Shown: positions 16,258 to 24,161 of the stretch, piece after piece
Layout of the letters: each line of letters begins with the position of its first letter
Numbering within the stretch: the first letter of the stretch is position 1
From: CAWDDG01 sp963801065
GTDB lineage: Bacteria > Actinomycetota > Actinomycetes > Jiangellales > Jiangellaceae
Length of the DNA stretch: 64,000 bases
Direction: 5' to 3'
NCBI GenBank assembly: GCA_963801065.1
Contig: CAWDDG010000008.1
Location: 682,001 to 746,000 of the forward strand
The notes under the pieces: generated by a model
Told to the model about the DNA's origin: nothing
The model's input: the letters and a program-made list of their open reading frames with translations, nothing else
Databases searched by the model: none
Made by a program: the position numbers and the translations under genes

Positions 16258-16338
16258 CCGCGTTGATCATGCAACTCCTGCGCGACACGCCGGCTGAGGT
16301 GGTCGGCGTGTCGCGCAGGAGTTGCATGATCAACGCGG
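16258..16338. repeat. Long perfect palindrome, 35-bp arms
   Basis: Arms 16258-16292 and 16304-16338 are perfect reverse complements around an 11-base loop; the 5' arm begins CCGCGTTGATCATGCAACTC and continues to ACACGCCG. It fills almost the whole gap between the M20 and S66 genes and ends where the S66 ribosome binding site (GGGGAG, 16340-16345) begins. There is no T-run, so a classic intrinsic terminator is not obvious. It may be a terminator, a recombination-derived or REP-like palindrome unit. Confidence 0.85.
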
Positions 16339-16350
16339 TGGGGGAGTGCG

Positions 16351-17283
16351 GTGTCTGTACCTGAGCTGATCCGGCCGCGGCGGCTGTCCCCCGGAGATCG
16401 GGTGGCCGTGGTGGCCCCGAGCGGCCCAGTGCCAAAAGATCGGCTGGACAAGGGCTGTGCGATCCTCCGTCGCTGGGCACTCGAGGTCGTCGTTGCGCCA
16501 CACGTGCCGGACGTGCACGACCGGCTCGAGTACCTGGCCGGCGCGGACCTCGATCGAGCCGCTGACCTGCAGGCCGCATGGCTCGATCCGTCCGTGGCCG
16601 GAGTCCTCTGCGCCCGTGGTGGGTACGGCGCGCAGCGCATGCTCGACCTGCTGGACTGGCCGGCGATGCGTAGCCGGGAGCCCAAGGTCCTCGCCGGGTT
16701 CAGCGACATCACGGTGCTCCACGAGGCCTTCGCGATGGAGCTGGGCGTCGCCACCCTGCACGCGCCGATGGTCGCGGCGCAGTCGTTCGTGTCCGACGAG
16801 CCGACGGCCGAGCATTTCCGGCGCACGCTGTTCGAGCCCGAATCGGTGATGACGCTGACGTCGCCGACGGCCGAGACCCTGGTGCCGGGGCGCGCGCAAG
16901 GGGTCACTGTTGGCGGCTGCGTCAGCCTGCTGGCCGCCGACATCGGGACGCCGACTGCCCGGTCCGGCGTGGAAGGCGGGATCTTGCTGCTTGAAGACCT
17001 CGAGGAGGAACGCTACCGGCTGGACCGGATCTTCACCCAGCTGCTGCGGAGCGGGTGGATGGACGGTGTCGCCGGCATCGCGCTGGGCTCGTGGGTCGAC
17101 TGCGAACCCGCCGACCGGATGCGCGACCTCGTCCTCGATCGGTTCGGCGGACTCGGCGTGCCTATCGTCCGGGAGCTCGGCTTCGGCCATGGCCCGAGCA
17201 CGCTCACCGTGCCGCTCGGCGTCCCGGCCACCCTCGACGCCGACGCGACGACGCTGACGATGGACGTGGCCGCCCTGCTCTGA
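16351..17283 (+). CDS. S66-family LD-carboxypeptidase
   Basis: A 310-residue serine peptidase of the LdcA/MccF clan, which trims murein tetrapeptides (L,D-carboxypeptidase) or, in MccF-like members, clears microcin-type toxins. The catalytic triad regions are visible: nucleophile Ser in VLAGFSDITVLHEAFA, Glu in GGILLLEDLEEERYRLDR and His in ELGFGHGPSTLTVPLG. The N-terminal LSPGDRVAVVAPSGPV is also typical. GTG 16351 follows GGGGAG (16340-16345). The gene is downstream of the 35-bp palindrome and convergent with the CHRD gene. Cytoplasmic localisation is expected since no signal peptide is seen. Confidence 0.88.
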   Translation: MSVPELIRPRRLSPGDRVAVVAPSGPVPKDRLDKGCAILRRWALEVVVAPHVPDVHDRLEYLAGADLDRAADLQAAWLDPSVAGVLCARGGYGAQRMLDLLDWPAMRSREPKVLAGFSDITVLHEAFAMELGVATLHAPMVAAQSFVSDEPTAEHFRRTLFEPESVMTLTSPTAETLVPGRAQGVTVGGCVSLLAADIGTPTARSGVEGGILLLEDLEEERYRLDRIFTQLLRSGWMDGVAGIALGSWVDCEPADRMRDLVLDRFGGLGVPIVRELGFGHGPSTLTVPLGVPATLDADATTLTMDVAALL

Positions 17284-17310
17284 CGGACGCGCAACCCCTC
17301 GCGGCCATGC

Positions 17311-17381
17311 CTCCATCTTGCGGCGGCTCGTGCATGCAATCCACGGCCTGATCGCGCGCACGAGGCCGCCACGAGATGGAG
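17311..17381. terminator. Imperfect inverted repeat between convergent genes
   Basis: CTCCATCTTGCGGCGGCTCG (from 17311) is mirrored, with a few mismatches, by the segment 17357-17381 ending GAGATGGAG; the loop is about 22 bases. It lies in the 135-base gap between the S66 gene and the convergent CHRD gene, a good position for a bidirectional transcription end. No T-run is present. Confidence 0.45.
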
Positions 17382-17418
17382 CCGGCCGCCACGATCCGGG
17401 CGGCCGCCCGCCCCCCCG

Positions 17419-17967
17419 TCAGTGGTCTTGATGGCCGAGCTGGGACCTGATCTCACCGCCCTGGTACAGCGAGCTGTGGACGTTGACGTACGTCGTCCCC
17501 GAACGGATGGCCTCCACCAACTCGTCGAACTGGCCGGCGGTGATGCCTTGCGCTACCGGGCCGATCACGTCGGCCGGGACCAGCACGCCCTCGACCGTGG
17601 CCGGCGCCGGTGGACACAGCTGGGTTCCCGCAGGGCCGTTGCCGAGGTTCGTGCACAGGAACACGCTGATGCCACCGCTCTGGTGGAGGCCGCCCAGGTG
17701 GATGTGAGCCTGCTGGACGTTGCCTTCGAGGGCCGAGTAGCTCAGGGTGTAGGAAATCTCGTCTCCGGCAGGGTTGATCCGGGCCTGGAACTCCCCGGTG
17801 CCGGTCGTGGACAGTGCGAACGGGTCCTCCTGGAAGCCGCTGAGACGTTCCTTGATGTCGGTGTTTCGCCCGCTGCCGTCGTCCCCGCTTGCCACCGCCA
17901 CCGATCCGGCCACGGTCGCCGCCGCGACTGCTCCGATGGCAAGTGCTCTCCGCCAACGCCGGTCCAT
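17419..17967 (-). CDS. Secreted CHRD-domain protein
   Basis: A 182-residue exported protein. The N terminus (RRWRRALAIGAVAAATVAGS followed by VAVA) is a signal peptide, with cleavage expected near residue 26. The remainder is a CHRD domain: FQEDPFALSTTGTGEFQARI, ISYTLSYSALEGNVQQAHIH, GGISVFLCTNL and TTYVNVHSSLYQGGEIRSQL, the typical ends of this beta-sandwich. The biochemical role of bacterial CHRD proteins is not established. AAGGAG stands before the ATG. There is one Cys pair (CTNLG and QLCPP) that may form a disulphide. It is transcribed alone, convergent with the S66 gene and divergent from dxr. Confidence 0.85.
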   Translation of the reverse strand: MDRRWRRALAIGAVAAATVAGSVAVASGDDGSGRNTDIKERLSGFQEDPFALSTTGTGEFQARINPAGDEISYTLSYSALEGNVQQAHIHLGGLHQSGGISVFLCTNLGNGPAGTQLCPPAPATVEGVLVPADVIGPVAQGITAGQFDELVEAIRSGTTYVNVHSSLYQGGEIRSQLGHQDH

Positions 17968-18105
17968 CGCCTGGTCTCCTTCCGTGCGGACATGTCCACC
18001 CGTGGTGCACGTCAGCGGGCCGCGTCCGGTTCACCTGGGCCACAAAGTTGGGCCACCTGATCGGGGAGGAGGGCCGTGGCGGCCCGCGGGGTTCCGAGTA
18101 CGGGG

Positions 18106-18117
18106 GACAATGGGGCG
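18106..18117 (+). promoter_or_regulatory. -10 box of leaderless dxr transcript
   Basis: GACAAT at 18106-18111 ends six bases before ATG 18118, predicting transcription start on or next to the start codon. No Shine-Dalgarno sequence fits this ATG. Confidence 0.5.
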
Positions 18118-19317
18118 ATGAGTTCCCCGCGTGATGTCGTGATCCTGGGGTCGACCGGATCGATCGGCACCCAGGCGATCGACGTCATCCGACGCAACCC
18201 GGACCGCTTCCGGGTGGTCGGGATCGGCGCCGGCGGCTCCGATCCGGGGGCACTGGCCGGCCAGGCGATCGACCTGGGCGTCGATGTCGTAGCCGTGGCG
18301 CAGGCGAGTGCCGCGCAGGACCTTCTGCTCGCTTTCTACGCCGAGGCCAAGCGGCGTGGGTTCAACGCGGGGGAGTACGCCGTGCCGAAGGTCCTGGCAG
18401 GACCGGACGCCGCCACGGAGCTGGCCTCGTCCGACTGCGACGTCGTGCTCAACGGGATCACCGGCTCGATAGGGCTCCGACCGACGCTGGCCGCGCTCGA
18501 AGCGGGTCGAACTCTCGCGCTGGCCAACAAGGAGTCGCTCATCGTCGGCGGGCCGCTGGTCACGGCGGCGGCGGGGCCAGGCCAGATTGTCCCTGTCGAC
18601 TCCGAGCACTCGGCTCTCGCCCAGTGTCTGCGCGGCGGCGGCCGCGACGAGGTGCGGCGCCTCGTGCTGACCGCGAGCGGCGGCCCGTTCCGCGGTCGTC
18701 CCCGCGACCAGTTGGCGGACGTGACGCCCGAGCAGGCGCTGGCTCATCCGACGTGGAGCATGGGTCCGGTCATCACCGTGAACTCCGCCACGCTGGTCAA
18801 CAAGGGGCTCGAGCTGATCGAGGCCCACCTGCTCTTCGGCGTGCCGTTCGACTCGATCGAGGTCGTGGTGCACCCGCAGTCCGTCGTCCACTCGATGGTC
18901 GAGTTCGCCGACGGCTCCACGCTGGCCCAGGCCAGCCCGCCCGACATGCGCATCCCGATCTCCCTCGCACTCGGATGGCCGGACCGGGTGGCCGGCACCG
19001 CGCCGGCCTGCGACTGGACAGCGGCGGCCACCTGGGATTTCCTCCCTCTCGACGACGACGCGTTCCCGGCCGTGTCACTTGCCCGCGAGGCCGGAGCCCG
19101 CGCAGGCACCTCGCCGGCGGTGTACAACGCAGCCAACGAAGAGTGCGTGGCGGCGTTCCTCGAGGGCCGGCTCGCGTTCCCGGCGATCGTCGACACGGTC
19201 GCCGTCGTCCTCACTGAGCACGACGGCGGGAACGTCGCGAGCGTCGACGACGTTCTCGCTGCTGAGGGCTGGGCGCGCGGCCGTGCCCGCGAGATCACCG
19301 GAATGAAAGGCGGCTGA
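18118..19317 (+). CDS. dxr: 1-deoxy-D-xylulose 5-phosphate reductoisomerase
   Basis: Dxr converts DXP to 2-C-methyl-D-erythritol 4-phosphate with NADPH, the first committed step of the MEP isoprenoid pathway. The 399-residue protein has the N-terminal NADPH-binding GSTGSIGTQAIDV (residues ~10-22), LANKESLIVGG, VDSEHSAL (metal-binding Asp/Glu), SGGPF and MGPVITVNSATLVNKGLELI; the C-terminal PDMRIPISLALGWPDR is typical. Start ATG 18118 is supported by homology and by the leaderless-type -10 box. ispG, another MEP gene, lies two genes downstream with an M50 protease between them, the conserved actinobacterial order. Confidence 0.96.
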   Translation: MSSPRDVVILGSTGSIGTQAIDVIRRNPDRFRVVGIGAGGSDPGALAGQAIDLGVDVVAVAQASAAQDLLLAFYAEAKRRGFNAGEYAVPKVLAGPDAATELASSDCDVVLNGITGSIGLRPTLAALEAGRTLALANKESLIVGGPLVTAAAGPGQIVPVDSEHSALAQCLRGGGRDEVRRLVLTASGGPFRGRPRDQLADVTPEQALAHPTWSMGPVITVNSATLVNKGLELIEAHLLFGVPFDSIEVVVHPQSVVHSMVEFADGSTLAQASPPDMRIPISLALGWPDRVAGTAPACDWTAAATWDFLPLDDDAFPAVSLAREAGARAGTSPAVYNAANEECVAAFLEGRLAFPAIVDTVAVVLTEHDGGNVASVDDVLAAEGWARGRAREITGMKGG

Positions 19318-19320
19318 AGC

Positions 19321-20655
19321 GTGGACTGGCTCGCCGTCGCCGGCGTCGTAGCCTTCGCCCTCGGGCTGATCGCGTCGATCGCTCTGCACGAGATCGGTCA
19401 CCTCGTGCCCGCGAAGCTCTTCGGCGTCAAGGTCAGCCAGTACATGGTCGGCTTCGGCCGCACCCTCTGGTCGCGCCGCCGCGGAGACACCGAGTACGGC
19501 GTCAAGGCCGTCCCGCTCGGCGGCTACGTCCGCATGATCGGCATGTTCCCGCCGGAGCCGGGAGACGACCCGCGGCGGCTGCGCAAGGCGTCCACCGGTC
19601 CGTTCCAGGCCCTGGTCGAAGACGCCCGCCGCGCGGCCAAGGAGGAGATCCAGGCCGGCGACGAGGAGCGCGTCTTCTACCGCAAAGCATGGTGGAAGAA
19701 GCTCATTGTGATGCTCGGCGGGCCGGCGATGAACGTCCTGATCGCGGCGGTCCTCGCCGGTGGCGTCCTGATGCTCTACGGCAACCCCAACAAGCCCGAG
19801 CTCAGACCAGTGGTCAGCGAGGTCTCCGCGTGCGTGATCCCGGTGGCCGACGGCGACCGGTCGTGCACGTCCGGCGACCCGGCGACACCGGCAGCCGCCG
19901 CCGGATTCCAGGCCGGCGACCGCCTGGTCTCGTTCGACGGCGTCGAGGTGACGTCGTGGAGCGCGATGCAGGACCTGATCCGCCACCACGAAGCCGGAAG
20001 GGTCGACGTGGTGGTCGAGCGGGACGGCCGCGAGATCTCCCTCACGCCGGACATCGTCACCACCGAGCGCAATGCCCTCGGCGAGCCGGACGAGGACGGT
20101 TTCCGGGCACCGACCGACGCCCTCGAGACCGTCGGCTTCCTCGGAATCGCGCCCACGCAGGCCTTCGTCCGCGAAGACGTCGGTGGAGCCGTGGCCTGGC
20201 TCGGCGACTTCACCGCCCAGACTGCGCAGGCCGTGGTCTCGATCCCGCAACGGATGGTCGGTGTATGGGACGCCGCCTTCGGCGACGGCGAGCGTGAGGT
20301 CGACAGCCCGGTCGGGATCGTCGGCGCCGGCCGGATCGGCGGGGAGATCGCGTCGCTGGACACCGACGTGGCCCACCGCATCGCGTGGTTCACGCTGCTC
20401 CTGGCCAGCTTCAACATGGCGATCGCGCTGTTCAACCTGATCCCGCTGCTCCCGCTGGACGGCGGCCACGCCGCGGGCGCCGTCTGGGAGGGCATCAAGC
20501 GCGCGTACGCCAAGGTCACCGGCGGACCGCAGCCCCGCCCGGTCGACGTCGCCAAGGCGCTGCCGATCGCCTACGGCGTCGCGACCGTGCTGATCGGCAT
20601 GAGCGTGCTCCTCCTCTACGCCGACATCGTCAACCCGATCCGCCTCAACGGCTGA
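19321..20655 (+). CDS. rseP: M50 site-2 intramembrane zinc metalloprotease (RseP/Rip1-like)
   Basis: A 444-residue membrane protease that releases membrane-held regulators such as anti-sigma factors. The zinc site HEIGH is at residues 23-27 in the first transmembrane helix; the third ligand motif is NLIPLLPLDGGHAAGAVWEG near the C terminus. Between them lies a PDZ domain (roughly 180-250; AGFQAGDRLVSFDGVEV). Four hydrophobic spans are visible. It starts with GTG three bases after the dxr stop, and ispG follows 19 bases later. Mycobacterial Rip1 occupies the same dxr-rip1-ispG locus, so the same role is likely here. Confidence 0.93.
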   Translation: MDWLAVAGVVAFALGLIASIALHEIGHLVPAKLFGVKVSQYMVGFGRTLWSRRRGDTEYGVKAVPLGGYVRMIGMFPPEPGDDPRRLRKASTGPFQALVEDARRAAKEEIQAGDEERVFYRKAWWKKLIVMLGGPAMNVLIAAVLAGGVLMLYGNPNKPELRPVVSEVSACVIPVADGDRSCTSGDPATPAAAAGFQAGDRLVSFDGVEVTSWSAMQDLIRHHEAGRVDVVVERDGREISLTPDIVTTERNALGEPDEDGFRAPTDALETVGFLGIAPTQAFVREDVGGAVAWLGDFTAQTAQAVVSIPQRMVGVWDAAFGDGEREVDSPVGIVGAGRIGGEIASLDTDVAHRIAWFTLLLASFNMAIALFNLIPLLPLDGGHAAGAVWEGIKRAYAKVTGGPQPRPVDVAKALPIAYGVATVLIGMSVLLLYADIVNPIRLNG

Positions 20656-20674
20656 CCTAGCGGACAATGGACAC

Positions 20675-21829
20675 ATGAACGTCGCACTCGGTATGCCCGC
20701 CTTGCCGCCGCCAGTGCTCGCGCCGCGCCGCCGGTCCCGCAAGATCCGGGTCGGGAAGGTCGACGTCGGCGGCGACGCCCCCGTCAGCGTCCAGTCCATG
20801 ACGACCACGCCGACCACGGACATCGACGCGACGTTGCAGCAGATCGCCGAGCTCACCGCCACGGGCTGCGACATCGTGCGCGTCGCCTGCCCGAGTCAGG
20901 ACGACGCCGAGGCATTGCCCGCGATCGCCAAGAAGTCGCAGATCCCGGTCATCGCAGACATCCACTTCCAGCCGAAGTACGTGTTCGCGGCCATCGAAGC
21001 GGGCTGCGCCGCGGTGCGGGTCAACCCGGGCAACATCCGCAAGTTCGACGACCAGGTCCGCCCCATCGCGCGGGCCGCCAAGGACGCCGGCGTGTCGATC
21101 CGGATCGGCGTCAACGCCGGCTCGCTCGACCCCCGGCTGCTCGAGAAGTACGGCAGGGCCACGCCGGAGGCGCTGGTCGAGTCGGCGGTCTGGGAGGCGT
21201 CGCTGTTCGAGGAGCACGACTTCCACGACTTCAAGATCTCGGTGAAGCACAACGACCCGGTGGTCATGGTCGAGGCCTACGAGCTGCTCGCCGAGCGCGG
21301 TGACTGGCCGCTGCACCTGGGCGTCACCGAGGCCGGCCCCGCGTTCCAGGGCACGATCAAGTCCGCGGTGGCCTTCGGCGCGCTGCTCTCGAAGGGGATC
21401 GGTGACACGATCCGGGTCTCGCTGTCCGCGCCGCCGGTCGAGGAGGTCAAGGTCGGCCTCCAGATCCTGCAGTCGCTGAACCTGCGCGAGCGCAAGCTGG
21501 AGATCGTCTCCTGTCCCTCCTGCGGACGGGCTCAGGTCGACGTCTACACGCTGGCCGACCAGGTGACGGCGGGCCTGGAAGGAATGGAGGTGCCGCTTCG
21601 GGTCGCCGTCATGGGCTGCGTCGTGAACGGCCCGGGCGAGGCGCGCGAAGCCGACCTCGGCGTGGCATCGGGCAACGGTAAGGGCCAGATCTTCGTCAAG
21701 GGCAAGGTGATCAAGACGGTGCCCGAGTCGCAGATCGTCGAAACCCTGATCGAGGAGGCCATGCGCATCGCCGAGGACATGGAGTCCGCGGGCGCGGCCT
21801 CCGGCGAGCCGCAGGTCACCGTCTCCTAG
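20675..21829 (+). CDS. ispG: 4-hydroxy-3-methylbut-2-en-1-yl diphosphate synthase
   Basis: IspG (GcpE) reduces MEcPP to HMBPP in the MEP pathway using a [4Fe-4S] cluster. The 384-residue sequence shows the TIM-barrel half (VGGDAPVSVQSMTTTPT, RVNPGNIRKFDD, ISVKHNDPVVMVEAY) and cluster ligands CPSCGRAQVD and GCVVNGPGEAREAD, with the third Cys in the latter. An ATG at 20675 has GACAAT (20663-20668) six bases upstream and no ribosome site, which fits a leaderless transcript. It is the second isoprenoid gene of this locus. Confidence 0.96.
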   Translation: MNVALGMPALPPPVLAPRRRSRKIRVGKVDVGGDAPVSVQSMTTTPTTDIDATLQQIAELTATGCDIVRVACPSQDDAEALPAIAKKSQIPVIADIHFQPKYVFAAIEAGCAAVRVNPGNIRKFDDQVRPIARAAKDAGVSIRIGVNAGSLDPRLLEKYGRATPEALVESAVWEASLFEEHDFHDFKISVKHNDPVVMVEAYELLAERGDWPLHLGVTEAGPAFQGTIKSAVAFGALLSKGIGDTIRVSLSAPPVEEVKVGLQILQSLNLRERKLEIVSCPSCGRAQVDVYTLADQVTAGLEGMEVPLRVAVMGCVVNGPGEAREADLGVASGNGKGQIFVKGKVIKTVPESQIVETLIEEAMRIAEDMESAGAASGEPQVTVS

Positions 21830-21929
21830 CCAGCCCTTCCAGGCGGGCGACCGATGGGCCACAGTCCAACCCGGACGGGATGCGGCTCGCGATGGGGCAG
21901 GGCGGCCGTGATGGTGCTTCACTAGGCGC

Positions 21930-22778
21930 GTGCTCGAGACGACGACGGCAGCTGTCCGGTCGTTGGGGCCCGCCGACCTGCCCGAGGTGCTCGAGCTCCT
22001 CGACCGCGACCCGGTCGTCGACGTCTTCGTGGCAGCGCGCGTGCACGGGTCAGGACTGATCGCCGGCCGGCTGGGCGGCGACATGTGGGGGTACCAGGAG
22101 TCGGACCGGCTGATCGCGCTGTGCTATGCGGGCGCCAACCTGGTGCCGGTCGCGGCCGGTGGGCCCGCGGTGCGGAGCTTCGCCGAGTTGGCTGGACGCG
22201 GCGCCCGACGCTGTTCGTCGATGGTCGGCGAGGCCGACGCGGTGCTGGCGATGTGGGACCTACTCCGCCCGGTGTGGGGCCCGGCCCGGGAGGTCCGCGC
22301 CTGTCAACCGGTGCTCGCCCTCCGCAACCGGCCGGATGTCCCCGCGGATCCCTTGGTCCGCCGGGTGCGTCCGGACGAGATCGACCACCTGATGCCGGCG
22401 GCAGTGGCGATGTTCACCGAGGAGGTCGGCGTCTCACCGGAGCGATCCGACGGCGGCGCTTACTACCGGGCCAGGGTGAGCGAGCTGGTCGGCGCAGGTC
22501 GGGCGTTCGCCCGGTTCGAGCACGGCCAGGTGGTGTTCAAGGCCGAGATCGGCTCGGTGTCCCCGTACGCCTGCCAGGTTCAGGGAGTCTGGGTGCGACC
22601 GGAACGTCGTGGTCAGGGCTTGTCCGTCGGCGGCATGGCGGCGGTCGTCGAACACGCGCTGCGCGATGTCGCACCAGTCGTCTCGCTGTACGTCAACGAC
22701 TACAACGCCGCGGCCCGATCGGCCTACCGGCGGGTCGGCTTCCGCGAGATCGGCGAGTTCGCCACGGTCCTGTTCTGA
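21930..22778 (+). CDS. GNAT acetyltransferase with N-terminal DUF4081-type domain
   Basis: A 282-residue protein. The N-terminal ~130 residues (LDRDPVVDVFVAARVHGSGL, GDMWGYQES) match the DUF4081 type that often precedes GNAT domains in actinobacteria; the C-terminal ~130 residues hold GNAT motif A (VQGVWVRPERRGQGLSVGGM, containing the acetyl-CoA loop R-x-x-G-x-G/S) and motif B (YVNDYNAAARSAYRRVGF then REIG). Acceptor substrate is unknown. This acetyltransferase is regularly found between ispG and proS. Start GTG 21930 was taken; a ribosome site is not clear. Confidence 0.85.
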   Translation: MLETTTAAVRSLGPADLPEVLELLDRDPVVDVFVAARVHGSGLIAGRLGGDMWGYQESDRLIALCYAGANLVPVAAGGPAVRSFAELAGRGARRCSSMVGEADAVLAMWDLLRPVWGPAREVRACQPVLALRNRPDVPADPLVRRVRPDEIDHLMPAAVAMFTEEVGVSPERSDGGAYYRARVSELVGAGRAFARFEHGQVVFKAEIGSVSPYACQVQGVWVRPERRGQGLSVGGMAAVVEHALRDVAPVVSLYVNDYNAAARSAYRRVGFREIGEFATVLF

Positions 22779-22855
22779 ATCCCGGCCCGCCTGCCGCCTT
22801 CGGTTCCGAGGACACCGGCGCGCGATGTCAGCGGCTGATACCGCACACTGTGCCG

Positions 22856-24058
22856 GTGAATCGACGTTCGACCGTGCTGCTGGTGGCCGCTCTCGTCGCC
22901 GGGCTCGCGGCCTGCGGCTCCGACGAGCCGACCGCAGATCGGGCGCCGAACAGGTCCGCGCCGGCCGAGACGCCGACCCCCACGCCCTCCCCGACGCCCG
23001 AGCCGCGAGCGTTCACGGTGGTCGCGACCGGCGACGTGCTGCTCCACGAGCGACTGTGGCGGCAAGCCGAGAACGATGTGTCCCAGACGGGCAACGCGCC
23101 CATGGACTTCGCGCCCCAGCTGGCGAACCTCGCCCCGGTGGTCTCGGCGGCGGACCTGGCGATCTGTCACCTGGAGGTCCCGCTCGCGCCCGCGGGCGGT
23201 CCCTACGAGGGTTACCCGTCCTTCTCCGGGCCGCCGCAGATCCTGCCGGCACTGGTCGCAACGGGGTTCGACGCGTGCACCACCGCGTCCAACCACACGT
23301 TCGACAAGGGTGCCGACGGCGTGGCACGGACGTTGGACGACCTGGACGCCGCGGGTCTGGCCCATGCGGGCTCCGCGCGAACCCCGGACGAGGCCGACTC
23401 GACGACGATCATCGACGTCGCGACCGAGCAGGGTCCGGTCCGGCTGGCGCTCCTGTCGTACGCCTACGGCTTCAACGGCATCCCCTACCCGAATGGCGAG
23501 ACCTGGCGGGCCAACGAGATCGACGAGGCGACGATCTTGGCCGACGCCACGACGGCCCGGCAGCGCGGCGCCGAGGTCGTGGTCGTCGCCATGCACTGGG
23601 GGACCGAGTACGACCAGGAGCCGAGCGCTCAGCAGCGGGACCTCGCTCCGCGCCTGATCGCCTCCCCGAACGTTGACCTCCTGCTGGGTCACCACGCACA
23701 CGTGGTCCAGCCGTTGGAGAACTTCGGCGGCGAGTGGGTCGTCTACGGCATGGGCAACCTCATGGCCAACCACGCCGAGCCGGAAGGCCCGAAGGCCGAG
23801 GGGCTGCTGACCCGGTTCACCTTCACCGAGAACCTCGCGGCCAGGACGTTCACGGCATCCGCGGCCGAGTACCTGCCGCTCTACCAGACCTACGAGTTCC
23901 CGATCGAGGTGCTCGACGTACCCGCGGCCCTGTCCAGCGGCGACACCGGGACGACCAGTGCGGCGCGCCTGGAGACCGCCCTGGCCCGGACCACAGAGGT
24001 GGTGACCAGCCGCGGCGCCGCCGACCATGGGCTCGTCCCGCTCTCACACGGTGGGTAG
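22856..24058 (+). CDS. CapA-family metallophosphatase-like lipoprotein
   Basis: A 400-residue exported lipoprotein. The signal peptide RRSTVLLVAALVAGLAAC ends in a lipobox (L-A-A-C), followed by a Pro/Thr-rich tether (PAETPTPTPSPTPEP) and a CapA/PgsA-type metallophosphatase domain with VVATGDVLLHERL (D near a metal), NHTFDKG, AMHWGTEYD, GHHAHVVQPLE and VYGMGNLMAN. Family members take part in poly-gamma-glutamate or capsule synthesis or hydrolysis; the actinobacterial role is not established. GTG 22856 gives the ideal signal peptide; GTG 22850 is possible. A frame extending far upstream overlaps the acetyltransferase gene and was rejected. Confidence 0.85.
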   Translation: MNRRSTVLLVAALVAGLAACGSDEPTADRAPNRSAPAETPTPTPSPTPEPRAFTVVATGDVLLHERLWRQAENDVSQTGNAPMDFAPQLANLAPVVSAADLAICHLEVPLAPAGGPYEGYPSFSGPPQILPALVATGFDACTTASNHTFDKGADGVARTLDDLDAAGLAHAGSARTPDEADSTTIIDVATEQGPVRLALLSYAYGFNGIPYPNGETWRANEIDEATILADATTARQRGAEVVVVAMHWGTEYDQEPSAQQRDLAPRLIASPNVDLLLGHHAHVVQPLENFGGEWVVYGMGNLMANHAEPEGPKAEGLLTRFTFTENLAARTFTASAAEYLPLYQTYEFPIEVLDVPAALSSGDTGTTSAARLETALARTTEVVTSRGAADHGLVPLSHGG

Positions 24059-24161
24059 GGCCCGGGCAGGGTACGACGCCGGGGCCCGAAACCGGACGAC
24101 CTGGTCGTGCGCGGCTGGGTATCCTCGCCCGGTCACCTGACTGCGACTGAGGAGCCCCGGC

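Noticed and set aside
16258..16338. Calling the 35-bp palindrome a simple intrinsic terminator
   Set aside because: No T-run follows and the stem is far longer than required; left as a repeat of unknown role.
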